From NCBI GenBank assembly GCA_027486725.1, contig JAIXOP010000013.1, positions 1 through 64,000 on the forward strand: 64,000 bases of DNA, read 5' to 3'. The DNA comes from Burkholderiales bacterium. GTDB taxonomy: Bacteria; Pseudomonadota; Gammaproteobacteria; Burkholderiales; Burkholderiaceae_A. The notes under the pieces were generated by a model. That model worked only from the letters and a program-made list of their open reading frames with translations, was not told the DNA's origin and made no database searches. Below, one piece after another: positions 17,067 through 24,927 of this stretch (the first letter of the stretch is position 1; each line of letters begins with the position of its first letter). A program made the translations under genes and the position numbers.

Positions 17067-18119
17067 ATGAGAAAGCCCCCCGCCCCCACGGAGCCGCTGC
17101 GCTACTGGCTGGAACCCTGCGTCCATCCCCTGTATCTGCGGCGACTCGCCGCCGAACTCAAGGCCCAGGGGCTCGGAATCTCCGAGTTTCTCGAGGGCAC
17201 CGGAGTTCGGCCGGTGCGCCTGCAACACACGCATCGCTTCCTGACCCTGGCCGAGACCCGGGCGCTGGTGCTTCGGGCCCAGGCCCTGCTGCCCCACCCC
17301 GCCCTGGGGCTTCACCTCGGGCTGCAGACCGAGACGAGCCTGCACGGTGCGCTGGGCGTGGCAGTCACGAATGCTGCCACCGTGTCCATGGCACTCGATG
17401 TTCTGGAGCGCTTTGGCTCGATGCGCCAGCGGCTTGTGACACTGGTGGTCGAGCAGTGGGCGGAGGATCGGCGGGTTAGCCTTCACTTCCAGGAGCGCAT
17501 GCCCCTGGGCGACATGCGCGTCTACCTCTTGAGCAACATCGCCGGTTCGGTGCAGCACTTGCTGACCTCGGCCCTGGGCCATCCCCTGCCCTCGGCCTGC
17601 CGCATCGATTGGCCTTTTCCCGAGCCCGAGGGTGAGGCCGGTGCCCTTTATCGGGAGGTCTTTCCCAATGCCCAGTGGAATGCCGAAGAGCTGACCATGC
17701 ACTTCCCGATGGATCTGCTGGCCGAGCCGCTGCTGGCCAGCGACCTGCGCATGCATGGCCGGGCCATTGTGGAGTGCCGCCACGAGACGCGCTTTGTGGA
17801 GATGGGGTCGGCAGAGATCCGGCTGCGCGCCCGTCTGGCCGAGAGCCAGGGCGGCTTCCCCCAGCTCAAAGAAATTGCTGCCGAGTGGGATGTCTCATCG
17901 CGCACGCTCATTCGCTGGCTGGCCGACGAGGACACGAGCTTTCAGCGGGTTCTGGATGAGACCCGGGCCGAGATGGCCTGCCTGCTGCTGAACCAGACCC
18001 GGCAGACGATCGGCGAGATCGCCGAGGCGCTGGGCTTTGCGGATTCCTCCAACTTCAGCCGCACCTTTCGCCGATGGCAGGGCATCAGCCCCCGGGAATA
18101 CCGCCAGCAGAAGTACTAG
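17067..18119 (+). CDS. AraC-family transcriptional regulator
   Basis: Transcription factor, 350 aa from ATG 17067 (the ORF extends 26 codons further to 16989, across the divergent promoter). The N-terminal two-thirds match the Arabinose_bd/OruR-type effector domain (GVRPVRLQHTHRFLTLAET near the start; LGLHLGL, GALGVAV). The C-terminal 100 residues form the double HTH of AraC (IAAEWDVSSRTLIRWLADED, then IGEIAEALGFADSSNFSRTF and the ending ISPREYRQQKY). It is divergent from the ALDH-GMC-SDR genes, which it probably regulates in response to their substrate; this is inference from position. Its TAG stop shares CTAG with the convergent lipoprotein gene. Confidence 0.88.
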   Translation: MRKPPAPTEPLRYWLEPCVHPLYLRRLAAELKAQGLGISEFLEGTGVRPVRLQHTHRFLTLAETRALVLRAQALLPHPALGLHLGLQTETSLHGALGVAVTNAATVSMALDVLERFGSMRQRLVTLVVEQWAEDRRVSLHFQERMPLGDMRVYLLSNIAGSVQHLLTSALGHPLPSACRIDWPFPEPEGEAGALYREVFPNAQWNAEELTMHFPMDLLAEPLLASDLRMHGRAIVECRHETRFVEMGSAEIRLRARLAESQGGFPQLKEIAAEWDVSSRTLIRWLADEDTSFQRVLDETRAEMACLLLNQTRQTIGEIAEALGFADSSNFSRTFRRWQGISPREYRQQKY

Positions 18120-19669
18120 CGGGCCGGACACTGGGGCAGGGGCGAGTTCCCCGCCTCCACCCAGATGGGCGCCGAGACCGCCACGATCGGGCTGCCCTCG
18201 CGGGAACGATCGCGGACCCGAACGAAGAACCAGTCGCGCTGGCCTCGGACCGAGATCTTCGACTTCAGCGTCGAGCGGGATCCGCCCACTGCCTCCGCAT
18301 TGCTGCTCAGCGGGGTATAGAGATCTGCATTGTTGGCCTGAGAGCTCAGGATTTCGATCAAGGCCTTGTCGGGAGACAGCGCTTGGCCCTCGGTTCCTGG
18401 CCGGGCACCCAGCACCACCGCCAGCTCCGCAGCAGACCCCTCCGGCAGCCGAAGACGCGAGCCCATCGGAAGGGGTGATGCGCTTCCCGCCGGCAGGATG
18501 TTGAAGTCCAGGCGGATGTTGTTGAAGTTCTGGGCCACCGCATAGAAGCGGCGCGCGAGCATGGCTTGGCGAAGATCCTCGCGGGCGATCGTGGGCGCAA
18601 CGATCACGGTTTTGGGCAGGCTGGCTGCTCCCCAGTCGGTGCCGTGGTGATCCTCGGAGCCGGCAGCAGCCAGGAACCAGCCCTTGTCGAGTGCGTGGGC
18701 CATCCAGCTCTGCTTGGGGCCCCGCAGGTCGTATTCCTCGCCCTTGCCAAAGACCTCCACACCCACGGTGCGGAAGTCCGCCAGAGGCTCGTAGGCAAAG
18801 TCGTTGTACGCGTAGGCCCTGTCCTGGGCGCCAAAGTTTTGGGCGAATCCTTGGAAGAGGTCCTCGCGGCCTGGATGGTTGAAGACGATGAGGCCATCGC
18901 CTCCGCCGCCTTTGGCTGCCGGGGCAAGGAACCATTGCCAGAATCCCTCCATGCTCAGCAAGTAGCCAGGCCCCAGCTTGGCGTTGATGTAGTTGCTCGA
19001 GAACAGCACATTGATGTGGCCAAACCGATCCGAGGTCCACTCAAAGCCACGGGTCGCCGTGAATCCGGGCTGAGTGCCATTGGCGGGCCGGGTGGCGGCA
19101 TCGGCCTGGGCTGCCATGGCCGCCCACTTCATGAAGTTGTTCTGGGGCTCGGCCACATCAGACAGAAAGCACTGCTGCGGCGCTGTGAGGCAGGTCTCTG
19201 GGCTGTCGGCCAGACCAACACCAAAGGGCAGTTGAAAGGTGTCGGAGTGATCGGTGATGAAGGCGAAGTCAAAGCCGCGATCGGCGACCTGACGAAAAAC
19301 ATCCCGGGGCGCCGTGTTGAGAGTGCCGTCCGAATAGGCCGTGTGCTCATGCAATGAGCCCGTGAAGTGCTTCAGGCCGGAAGGATCCACTGGGGCGGGA
19401 GCGCAGGATCCGGCCGAATCCGTGAAGGCCGTGATGCCCAGACGGCCCAGGATTCGATTCAGGCTCGGCATGCTCGGGGCTCCCGCAGCCACCACCGGGG
19501 GCGTTGGCGCTGCTACGGGGGGCGTGGTCTCGGGGGTCGTTGCGACCGGGGGTGTCGCTGGGGCTTGCGCTGTTTCGTCGGTGCCGCAGGCGGCCAGGCC
19601 CAACACGCCCAGGGTGATGAGCGCAACTCGGAGGGAACGATGAGGATTCGAGCGACGGGCCTGACGCAT
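18116..19669 (-). CDS. DUF3604 (PHP-superfamily-like) lipoprotein
   Basis: A 517-aa exported protein. ATG 19669 is preceded by GGAG (spacing 9); the ORF-track start is a TTG 15 bp upstream. The N-terminus is a lipoprotein signal peptide with lipobox GLAAC (Cys 28), followed by a Pro/Thr/Ala-rich spacer to about residue 65. The body is a DUF3604 domain with PHP-like metal motifs: GSLHEHTAYSDG (His 107 and His 109), FAFITDHSD, IVFNHPG and GSEDHHG. These suggest a metal-dependent phosphoesterase-type fold anchored in the membrane facing the periplasm; the reaction is unknown. It converges on the AraC gene with shared CTAG stops. A terminator for gpx lies just before it. Confidence 0.82.
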   Translation of the reverse strand: MRQARRSNPHRSLRVALITLGVLGLAACGTDETAQAPATPPVATTPETTPPVAAPTPPVVAAGAPSMPSLNRILGRLGITAFTDSAGSCAPAPVDPSGLKHFTGSLHEHTAYSDGTLNTAPRDVFRQVADRGFDFAFITDHSDTFQLPFGVGLADSPETCLTAPQQCFLSDVAEPQNNFMKWAAMAAQADAATRPANGTQPGFTATRGFEWTSDRFGHINVLFSSNYINAKLGPGYLLSMEGFWQWFLAPAAKGGGGDGLIVFNHPGREDLFQGFAQNFGAQDRAYAYNDFAYEPLADFRTVGVEVFGKGEEYDLRGPKQSWMAHALDKGWFLAAAGSEDHHGTDWGAASLPKTVIVAPTIAREDLRQAMLARRFYAVAQNFNNIRLDFNILPAGSASPLPMGSRLRLPEGSAAELAVVLGARPGTEGQALSPDKALIEILSSQANNADLYTPLSSNAEAVGGSRSTLKSKISVRGQRDWFFVRVRDRSREGSPIVAVSAPIWVEAGNSPLPQCPAR

Positions 19670-19681
19670 GCGGTGGAGCTC

Positions 19682-19715
19682 CAAAAAAAGAGTGCCTCGA
19701 CAACTTCCGAGGCAC
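19682..19715 (-). terminator. Rho-independent terminator of the glutathione peroxidase gene
   Basis: On the minus strand, GTGCCTCG-N8-CGAGGCAC (19715-19692) forms an eight-base-pair perfect stem and is followed by CTCTTTTTTTGG. Stem plus seven-T run is a textbook intrinsic terminator. It begins 39 bp after the gpx stop and sits directly upstream of the lipoprotein RBS, so that gene must have its own promoter or depend on read-through. Confidence 0.9.
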
Positions 19716-19753
19716 GAACTCTACAAGTTTGGAACTTCCGCGTTACAGCGGTG

Positions 19754-20287
19754 TTACTGGACGCTGGGGTCGGCGCTCGCGGCCTCTAGGCTGGCGAACA
19801 GCTTCAGCAAATGACGCCGGATGATGCCGCCCCCCTCGATCGGGCCGAAGCGCCGCAGCACCTCGCCACTGGGGTGAATCAGGAATTTGGTGAAGTTCCA
19901 CTTGATGCGCTGGGAACCCAGGCTGCCGCGCTTTTCTGCCTTGAGGAACGTGTAGAGCGGGTGGGCTTCGGGGCCATTGACCATCGTCTTCTCAAAGACC
20001 GGAAAGGTCACGCCATAGTTGCGTTGGCAGAACTCGCCAATCTCTGCCGCAGAACCGGGCTCCTGCTTGCCAAACTGATTGCAGGGGAAGGCCAGGATCT
20101 CGAGCCCCTTGGGCTTGAACTCATCGTAGAGGGCCTGAAGATCGGCGTACTGCGGAGTAAAGCCGCACTTGCTGGCCACATTCACCACCAGCAGCACCTT
20201 GCCGGCGTAATCCTGCAGGCGCGCTGGGCTTCCATCGAGCCGGGTGAGCGGGATGTTGGGTAGCTGGGTTCGTGGGCTGTCGGTCAT
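19754..20287 (-). CDS. Glutathione peroxidase family protein
   Basis: Thiol peroxidase of the GPx/BsaA family, 177 aa, probably reducing peroxides with thioredoxin or glutathione. Catalytic tetrad motifs are present: [10 protein letters not shown] with peroxidatic Cys 41, [12 protein letters not shown] with Gln and the resolving Cys region, and KWNFTKFLI with Trp-Asn. It uses Cys, not selenocysteine. It has no signal peptide, so it is cytosolic. The gene is monocistronic, with a strong terminator downstream and a divergent PNPOx-like gene upstream. It could belong to an OxyR regulon given the linked oxyR; this is inference. Confidence 0.92.
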   Translation of the reverse strand: MTDSPRTQLPNIPLTRLDGSPARLQDYAGKVLLVVNVASKCGFTPQYADLQALYDEFKPKGLEILAFPCNQFGKQEPGSAAEIGEFCQRNYGVTFPVFEKTMVNGPEAHPLYTFLKAEKRGSLGSQRIKWNFTKFLIHPSGEVLRRFGPIEGGGIIRRHLLKLFASLEAASADPSVQ

Positions 20288-20321
20288 GGGGCTGCTCTCC
20301 GAATGGGTCGTTCCAGGGTCA

Positions 20322-20343
20322 TTCCAAGACTGGAAGTCTGGAA
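20322..20343. promoter_or_regulatory. Inverted repeat between gpx and the PNPOx-like gene
   Basis: TTCCAAGACTGGAAGTCTGGAA contains AGACT-GGA-AGTCT with outer TTCC/GGAA arms and lies 35 bp upstream of the gpx start and 45 bp upstream of the divergent PNPOx-like start. The position suits an operator controlling one or both genes. No regulator is identified. Confidence 0.3.
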
Positions 20344-20387
20344 GGTATCACTGCACTGTGGCAGGCGCTGTATGAGACGCTTATTCC

Positions 20388-21017
20388 ATGAATTCAGACC
20401 TTGATCGCAGTTCCCGCAAGTCCGACGATCCCTCAAATTCGCGCATCTCTCATCGGGAGCACTACCCATGGGCCACGAGCCTCGCCGGCATGCACGAATT
20501 CGTCTGGCAGCGCCTGGTGCGGGGCGTGGCCGACCGCCGTTCGCCGGCACGGCACCCCACCCTCGCAACGGTCTCGGCCAATGGCCTGCCCAGTGCCCGA
20601 ACGGTGGTGTTGCGCGCTGCGACCCCGGCCACCCACTGCCTGGAATTCCACACGGCGGTGGGCTCGGAGAAGGTTGCCCATCTGCAGCAACAGCCAATCG
20701 CCGCGGTGCACATCTGGGATGCGACACCCCGCCTTCAGATTCGGGGAGTGGGTCGGGTCTCCATGGCCCGGGGCGACGATGTTGCGGCGGTCTGGGAGCG
20801 CATCCCCGAGGCATCTCGCCGGGCTTACAGCGCTGGCCCAGTGCCGGGCAGCCCCATCGATGGACCCGATGCGTGGGTGGCCGAACCGGACCCCACCGCT
20901 CTGGTGGTGCTCACGCTGAGTTTGGATCGGCTGGATGTGCTGCACTTGGGAGAGCCCCACCGCCGGGCGGTGTTTGAGAGGGGCAGTGGCTGGGTGGGAA
21001 CTTGGGTGGTGCCGTAG
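20388..21017 (+). CDS. Pyridoxamine-5-phosphate-oxidase-like FMN-binding protein
   Basis: A 209-aa protein of the PNPOx-like split-barrel flavoprotein superfamily (Alr4036 type). It shows HPTLATVSANGLPSARTVVL (about 56-75), the FMN-binding strand pattern of PNPOx, EFHTAVGSEKVAHL, and ending FERGSGWVGTWVVP. The true PdxH C-terminal motif (RLHDR/ERL) is not present, so pyridoxal-phosphate synthesis should not be assumed. It is single, with about 220 bp of non-coding or decayed DNA behind it. Confidence 0.7.
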   Translation: MNSDLDRSSRKSDDPSNSRISHREHYPWATSLAGMHEFVWQRLVRGVADRRSPARHPTLATVSANGLPSARTVVLRAATPATHCLEFHTAVGSEKVAHLQQQPIAAVHIWDATPRLQIRGVGRVSMARGDDVAAVWERIPEASRRAYSAGPVPGSPIDGPDAWVAEPDPTALVVLTLSLDRLDVLHLGEPHRRAVFERGSGWVGTWVVP

Positions 21018-21082
21018 CGGCCATCAACCGATCCAGGACATGCTCAGCACCCGCTGTGGGCAAGACTCTGTATCAACTGGCA

Positions 21083-21195
21083 TCAGGCCATGGCTTTCTT
21101 GGCCTTAAGTCGCGCCACCACATCAGACAGCGGCTTCATCTTGCCGGTGGCCACTAAAGGGGCCGATGCCAAAAGGCTCCCACAAGCTGTGGGAC
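21083..21195 (-). pseudogene. Possible gene remnant downstream of the toxin-antitoxin pair
   Basis: In the 218-bp gap between the PNPOx-like gene and the antitoxin, a short minus frame reads VATGKMKPLSDVVARLKAKK then AMA-stop (stop 21083-21085). It looks like a plausible Lys-rich protein C-terminus but meets a stop codon at about 21197 upstream. It could be the decayed end of a gene displaced by the inserted toxin-antitoxin module, or chance. Nothing else is seen in this gap. Confidence 0.22.
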
Positions 21196-21235
21196 AGATT
21201 CAAACCGCAGGCTGCAGGTCAGACATCGCTGCCCG

Positions 21236-21559
21236 TCAGATCAAGGCTTCAATGCCCTTACGCTCCAGCAGATTCAAAAGCTTTTGTGAGGGACCGCTGG
21301 GATGCTTGTCACCCAGCTCCCACTGACGCACCGTCGATAGGCTTGTATTGAGCAAGGATGCCAGCACGGCCTGACTGAGCTGGTAACGGTCCCGCAAAGA
21401 GCGGATCTGTTCACTGTCGTACGCAGGAATGGGGTCCAGACACAGGGCGTCGTACTTGCGCATCTTGCGTTGATCAATGAAGCCCAAGCGATGCAAATCG
21501 ACAGCCGTGTCGTACACGGCTTCCATGATCTTGCTCTTGGCCTTGGTTTTAGTGGTCAT
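21236..21559 (-). CDS. HigA/NadS-like antitoxin, Xre HTH
   Basis: A 107-aa antitoxin. The C-terminal half is an Xre-type helix-turn-helix (IRSLRDRYQLSQAVLASLLN, then LSTVRQWELGDKHPSGPSQK), as in HigA/NadS antitoxins that repress their own operon. The N-terminal half would bind the toxin. ATG 21559 lies 6 nt after AGGAG and overlaps the toxin's 3' end by 11 bp. Toxin-before-antitoxin order is typical of HigBA-type modules. The codons are less GC-rich than in the neighbours, suggesting acquisition. Confidence 0.85.
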   Translation of the reverse strand: MTTKTKAKSKIMEAVYDTAVDLHRLGFIDQRKMRKYDALCLDPIPAYDSEQIRSLRDRYQLSQAVLASLLNTSLSTVRQWELGDKHPSGPSQKLLNLLERKGIEALI

Positions 21560-21926
21560 TGCAAATCTCCTGAAGGGTTCCGTCCTCTACCTGTGCATCC
21601 AGATCCTTGCCTGTTCTGGCCAACAAATCCTGCGCGATCGACCGCAGCGCTTCTTTTTCTTCGGCACTGATATTGACCCGATCGTTCTTCTCAAAGCCGA
21701 GCAAAAAGAACCACCGATTTCCCTTGTTGGTTGCGACCAAGGTGCGAGCCCCGCCGCGCTTACCGCGTCCTGCCAAGCCAACACGCTTCTTGACAACACC
21801 ACCGCCAAGGTCTGCATCGATCAGTCCTTGGGCCATCTCCAGCACTGCCGCGCACAAACTGCTGTCCGTGAGCTCTGTCTTGCGCATCCAACGCGAAAAG
21901 TGGCGTGTCTTGAAAACTCGGCGCAT
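21549..21926 (-). CDS. RelE/HigB-type toxin (type II toxin-antitoxin)
   Basis: A 125-aa protein similar to the PF06296 branch of RelE/HigB-like toxins, predicted to be a ribosome-dependent or free mRNA interferase. Family features are an N-terminal FKTRHFSRWMRKTELTDSSL, the ADLGGGVVKKRVGLAGRGKR core and GGARTLVATNKGNRWFFLLG followed by FEKNDRVNIS. A C-terminal extension of about 20 residues is longer than usual. It is transcribed with the antitoxin from the operator/promoter at 21933-21949. Whether it is active is unknown. Confidence 0.85.
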   Translation of the reverse strand: MRRVFKTRHFSRWMRKTELTDSSLCAAVLEMAQGLIDADLGGGVVKKRVGLAGRGKRGGARTLVATNKGNRWFFLLGFEKNDRVNISAEEKEALRSIAQDLLARTGKDLDAQVEDGTLQEICNDH

Positions 21927-21932
21927 TGCAAA

Positions 21933-21949
21933 ACTATATCACTTAGTGA
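21933..21949 (-). promoter_or_regulatory. Promoter/operator of the HigB/HigA-like pair
   Basis: Just upstream of the toxin ATG (21926) the minus strand has the perfect 11-bp palindrome TCACTAAGTGA (21949-21939), directly followed by a -10-like TATAGT (21938-21933). A palindrome touching the -10 is the expected place for autorepression by the antitoxin. The -35 is poor. The distance from -10 to ATG (about 6 nt) implies a very short leader. Confidence 0.5.
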
Positions 21950-22063
21950 ATTTCCGTGACAGAGACTCACCCGTGCCATGGTTGAGCCTGGTTGTCTGGT
22001 AGGTGTGGTTTCACTGCAAACCAGCAGCGTGCAAACCCTTGCGTTTATTCGGGGGAAGTCCAG

Positions 22064-22092
22064 AAAGACAAACGCCCAGAGAGATCTGGGCG
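22064..22092 (-). terminator. Terminator downstream of tRNA-Thr
   Basis: On the minus strand CGCCCAGA-TCTC-TCTGGGCG (22092-22073) makes an eight-pair hairpin followed by TTTGTCTTT. It starts 8 nt after the tRNA CCA end, so it probably ends the fkpB-ispH-tRNA transcript. Confidence 0.8.
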
Positions 22093-22100
22093 GTGTCAAC

Positions 22101-22176
22101 TGGTGCCGGTGAAAGGAATCGAACCCTCGACCTTCGCATTACGAATGCGCTGCTCTACCGACTGAGCTACACCGGC
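22101..22176 (-). tRNA. tRNA-Thr (anticodon CGT)
   Basis: A 76-nt tRNA on the minus strand: acceptor GCCGGTG/CACCGGC, D-arm GCTC-AGTCGGTA-GAGC, anticodon arm GCGCA-TTCGTAA-TGCG, T-arm GGTTCGATTCC and encoded CCA. The anticodon CGT (complement of 22141-22143) reads ACG. It begins 12 nt after the ispH stop on the same strand, with no promoter visible in between, so it is probably processed from the fkpB-ispH mRNA. Confidence 0.97.
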
Positions 22177-22188
22177 GTGGGGCGGAGT

Positions 22189-23118
22189 TTATCCCAAGCC
22201 CTTGGGCAAGGGGAACTTCACGTGCTCCTCCACGCCCGGCAGTGTGCGCACGCTGCCCGCGCCCAACTCTTTGAGTCGCTGCACCAGCCCTTGGACGAGC
22301 CCCTCGGGTGCCGAGGCCCCGGCGGTGATGCCCACGCGGCTCTTGCCCTCTAGCCAGGCAGGCTCCAGCTCATGCGCACCATTGATGAGATAGGCCGGGA
22401 CCCCATGGCGCTCGGCCACCTCGCGCAGGCGGTTGCTGTTGGAACTCGTCTGGCTTCCAACCACCAACACCAGGTCGACAGCACCGGACAGGACATGCAC
22501 CGCATCCTGCCGATTCTGCGTGGCGTAGCAGATGTCGCTCACTTTCGGGCCTCGGATGCTGGGGAACCGCTTCTGAAGTGCCTCCACGATGGTTCGGGTG
22601 TCGTCCAAAGAAAGGGTGGTCTGGGTGACGTAGGCGAGCTTTTCCGTTTGGATGACCGGGACAGCAGCGACATCGTCCAAGGTCTCGACCAGGTGGATCC
22701 CACCGGCGAGCTGCCCCATCGTTCCCTCCACCTCGGGGTGTCCTGCATGGCCAATCATGATGATTTCAAAGCCCTCGGAAGCGAGCTTCTTGACCTCGAT
22801 GTGGACCTTGGTGACCAGCGGACAGGTGGCATCAAACACCTCAAAGCCCCGCTCGGCTGCCTCGCGGCGAACCGCCTGGGAGACCCCATGCGCACTCATG
22901 ATGAGCCTCGCACCCGGTGGCACATCGGCCAGGTCTTCCACGAACACCGCACCCTGATCGCGAAGACTCTTGACCACGTGGTCGTTGTGGACGATCTCGT
23001 GCCGCACATAAACTGGCGCGCCGAACTGAGCCAGAGCACGCTCCACGATCTCGATGGCCCGGTCGACCCCGGCGCAAAACCCACGGGGCGAGGCAAGCAC
23101 CACCTCCATCTTGCTCAT
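22189..23118 (-). CDS. ispH: 4-hydroxy-3-methylbut-2-enyl diphosphate reductase
   Basis: Last enzyme of the MEP isoprenoid pathway, reducing HMBPP to IPP and DMAPP with a 4Fe-4S cluster. It is 309 aa from ATG 23118 ([20 protein letters not shown]), the family's usual size. The three cluster cysteines are Cys 15 (RGFCAGV), Cys 99 (DATCPLV) and Cys 197 ([10 protein letters not shown]). [12 protein letters not shown] carries the substrate-binding His. The start is 4 bp after the fkpB stop, the conserved fkpB-ispH pairing. tRNA-Thr follows. Confidence 0.97.
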   Translation of the reverse strand: MSKMEVVLASPRGFCAGVDRAIEIVERALAQFGAPVYVRHEIVHNDHVVKSLRDQGAVFVEDLADVPPGARLIMSAHGVSQAVRREAAERGFEVFDATCPLVTKVHIEVKKLASEGFEIIMIGHAGHPEVEGTMGQLAGGIHLVETLDDVAAVPVIQTEKLAYVTQTTLSLDDTRTIVEALQKRFPSIRGPKVSDICYATQNRQDAVHVLSGAVDLVLVVGSQTSSNSNRLREVAERHGVPAYLINGAHELEPAWLEGKSRVGITAGASAPEGLVQGLVQRLKELGAGSVRTLPGVEEHVKFPLPKGLG

Positions 23119-23122
23119 GGCC

Positions 23123-23575
23123 TCAGGCTCCCAGAATGCCGATGATCTTGACCTCGAACTTGAGGGTCTGGCCAGCGAGTGGGTGGTTGAAATCGAAGAG
23201 GGCACCATCGCCCTCCCATCCCTTGAAGACCCCAGCCATGCGGCCACCATCGGGGGTGGGAAACTCGATCAAATCGCCCGGCTCCAGGGGATCGTCGGGG
23301 TCGGTGTGGGCATCGAGCAGGGATTTGGCGACCCGCTGCACCAGCTCGGGGTTGCGGGGTCCAAAGGCATCTTCGGGGGCCAGCTCGTAGGCGCGCTCAT
23401 CGCCCTCGGCCAGGGCGAGCATGCAGCGCTCGAGGCCGGGAGAGAACTGCCCTTCTCCCATCTGAAGGGTCGCTGGTCGCTCGGCAAAGGTGTCGAGGAG
23501 AACCGATCCATCGGCCAGACTGAGGCGGTAGTGGAAGGTGACGTGGGAATCGGGCTGAATGACGGTCGCGGGCAT
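23123..23575 (-). CDS. fkpB: FKBP-type peptidyl-prolyl isomerase, SlpA/FkpB-like
   Basis: Cytosolic peptidyl-prolyl cis-trans isomerase and chaperone, 150 aa from ATG 23575. It has the split FKBP domain ([19 protein letters not shown] at the start, [19 protein letters not shown] at the end) with an inserted IF chaperone loop ([17 protein letters not shown]), as in SlyD/SlpA. It lacks the His-rich SlyD tail, and the linkage to ispH favours FkpB/SlpA. It is divergent from radC, with 76 bp between the starts. Confidence 0.9.
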   Translation of the reverse strand: MPATVIQPDSHVTFHYRLSLADGSVLLDTFAERPATLQMGEGQFSPGLERCMLALAEGDERAYELAPEDAFGPRNPELVQRVAKSLLDAHTDPDDPLEPGDLIEFPTPDGGRMAGVFKGWEGDGALFDFNHPLAGQTLKFEVKIIGILGA

Positions 23576-23651
23576 GGTGGGAAGAGTTCGGCGATCTGGC
23601 CGATGGCTGGATGGGGACGCAGCCCATAGTATGAAGGCCAGAGCGACGCCC

Positions 23652-24356
23652 ATGCCCACTTCCGCCCAGATCAAATCCGATGCCCGGCTGCTGGCCCAGG
23701 TCCTCGGCATGCGGCATCAGATCACTGCCCTCGAATCCGCCCTGGCCCGCCAGGGCTCCCTGCGCGCTCTGCTGCAGAAGTCAGCATCCGAGATCGACCT
23801 GGGGCCGTGGCCCAGCATTGCAGACGGCGGCAAGCCCATTCTCATGCCCAAGCATCGGCAGCAGCTGCGCATGGCGCAGGCGCTGGTCCTGCGCTATCTC
23901 GAGGCCCCGATGCCGGGCGCGTTGGTCCAGAACCCTCTCGAGCTCAAGCCCTGGCTCCTGTGTCACCTCGGTGGCCTGCCCCACGAGCGCTTTGGTGCCG
24001 CCTTCATCGACGCCCGCGGCCGGCTTGCCGCCATTGAAACCCTGTTCCAGGGCACTCTCACCCAGACCCATGTTTATCCTCGCGAACTGGCTGCCCGGGC
24101 GCTCCAGCTCAATGCCGCGCGGCTGGTCTTGTTCCACAACCACCCCTCGGGCAGCCCGACCCACAGCGCGGCCGATCTGCGCCTGACCGAGGCCCTGGGG
24201 CGGCAGCTGGCCCCCCTCGACATCGCCATCTGGGATCATCTGATCGTTGCCGGCTCCGAGGTGGTGGGCCTTCCTGAGGGCAGCCCCTGGGCGGCCCGCT
24301 GGGTACCCACCCCGTCGGCGGGCTCTACCGCCCGCTCGGGGCCCGGGCGGCTTTGA
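23652..24356 (+). CDS. radC: RadC family JAB/MPN metalloprotein
   Basis: A 234-aa RadC/YicR-type protein. The N-terminal part has the helix-hairpin region ([20 protein letters not shown]). The C-terminal JAB domain holds the metal-binding motif [15 protein letters not shown] (His 162, His 164, Asp 175) and an upstream catalytic Glu in AAIETLF. The cellular role of RadC is unsettled; a direct repair function has been doubted. The ORF opens at 23559, but ATG 23652 fits the family start (ATG 23631 is an alternative) and leaves room for the divergent promoters. Confidence 0.87.
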   Translation: MPTSAQIKSDARLLAQVLGMRHQITALESALARQGSLRALLQKSASEIDLGPWPSIADGGKPILMPKHRQQLRMAQALVLRYLEAPMPGALVQNPLELKPWLLCHLGGLPHERFGAAFIDARGRLAAIETLFQGTLTQTHVYPRELAARALQLNAARLVLFHNHPSGSPTHSAADLRLTEALGRQLAPLDIAIWDHLIVAGSEVVGLPEGSPWAARWVPTPSAGSTARSGPGRL

Positions 24357-24405
24357 CTTGCCCCCCCGGCCCGACTACAATCTCGGGTTTTTCCGGGAGA
24401 TTTCT

Positions 24406-24639
24406 ATGGCACGCGTTTGCCAAGTGACGGGCAAGAAGCCCATGGTGGGAAACAATGTTTCCCACGCCAACAACAAGACCAAGCGGCGTTTCCTGCCCAA
24501 CCTGCACTATCGCCGGTTCTGGGTCGAGAGCGAGAACCGCTGGGTGCGTCTGCGCGTCTCCAACGCCGCCGTGCGCACCATCACCAAGAACGGCATTGAG
24601 TCCGTGCTCGCAGACCTGCGCGCCCGCGGCGAGATCTAA
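24406..24639 (+). CDS. rpmB: 50S ribosomal protein L28
   Basis: Large-subunit protein L28, 77 aa. The start ATG 24406 follows GGGAGA; upstream codons of the longer ORF are not part of the family. It begins [20 protein letters not shown], contains [11 protein letters not shown] and [12 protein letters not shown], and matches the betaproteobacterial form. Lacking the second zinc-binding CxxC, it is the zinc-independent type. It sits 25 bp upstream of rpmG, the usual rpmB-rpmG operon. Confidence 0.98.
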   Translation: MARVCQVTGKKPMVGNNVSHANNKTKRRFLPNLHYRRFWVESENRWVRLRVSNAAVRTITKNGIESVLADLRARGEI

Positions 24640-24664
24640 CTAGCCCAGCACAGGAAAGAACACC

Positions 24665-24832
24665 ATGGCCAAGTCCGGACGTGAAAAGATCAAGCTGGAG
24701 TCCACTGCGGGCACCGGCCACTTCTACACCACCACCAAAAACAAGAAGACCATGCCCGAGAAGATGGAGATCAAAAAGTTTGATCCCAAGGCTCGCAAGC
24801 ATGTGACCTACAAAGAAACCAAGATCAAGTAA
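24665..24832 (+). CDS. rpmG: 50S ribosomal protein L33
   Basis: Large-subunit protein L33, 55 aa, too short for the ORF track. It begins ATG 24665 ([20 protein letters not shown]), continues [20 protein letters not shown] and ends TYKETKIK. The zinc-ribbon cysteines are absent, so this is the zinc-independent C-minus form. It is cotranscribed with rpmB and followed by an intrinsic terminator. Confidence 0.98.
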   Translation: MAKSGREKIKLESTAGTGHFYTTTKNKKTMPEKMEIKKFDPKARKHVTYKETKIK

Positions 24833-24878
24833 GTTCGCTGCCTGGGCCTAGTCCCTGGGCCAGCCGTTGTTTCAGAAG

Positions 24879-24913
24879 AGCCCCGTGTCTCCCGGCACAG
24901 GGCTTTTGTTTTT
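24879..24913 (+). terminator. Terminator of the rpmB-rpmG operon
   Basis: AGCCCCGTG-TCTCCCGG-CACAGGGCT forms a hairpin with one C-A mismatch, followed by TTTGTTTTT. It lies 46 bp after the rpmG stop and 15 bp before the convergent RES toxin stop. Confidence 0.85.
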
Positions 24914-24927
24914 GGGTGGGGTACGAC

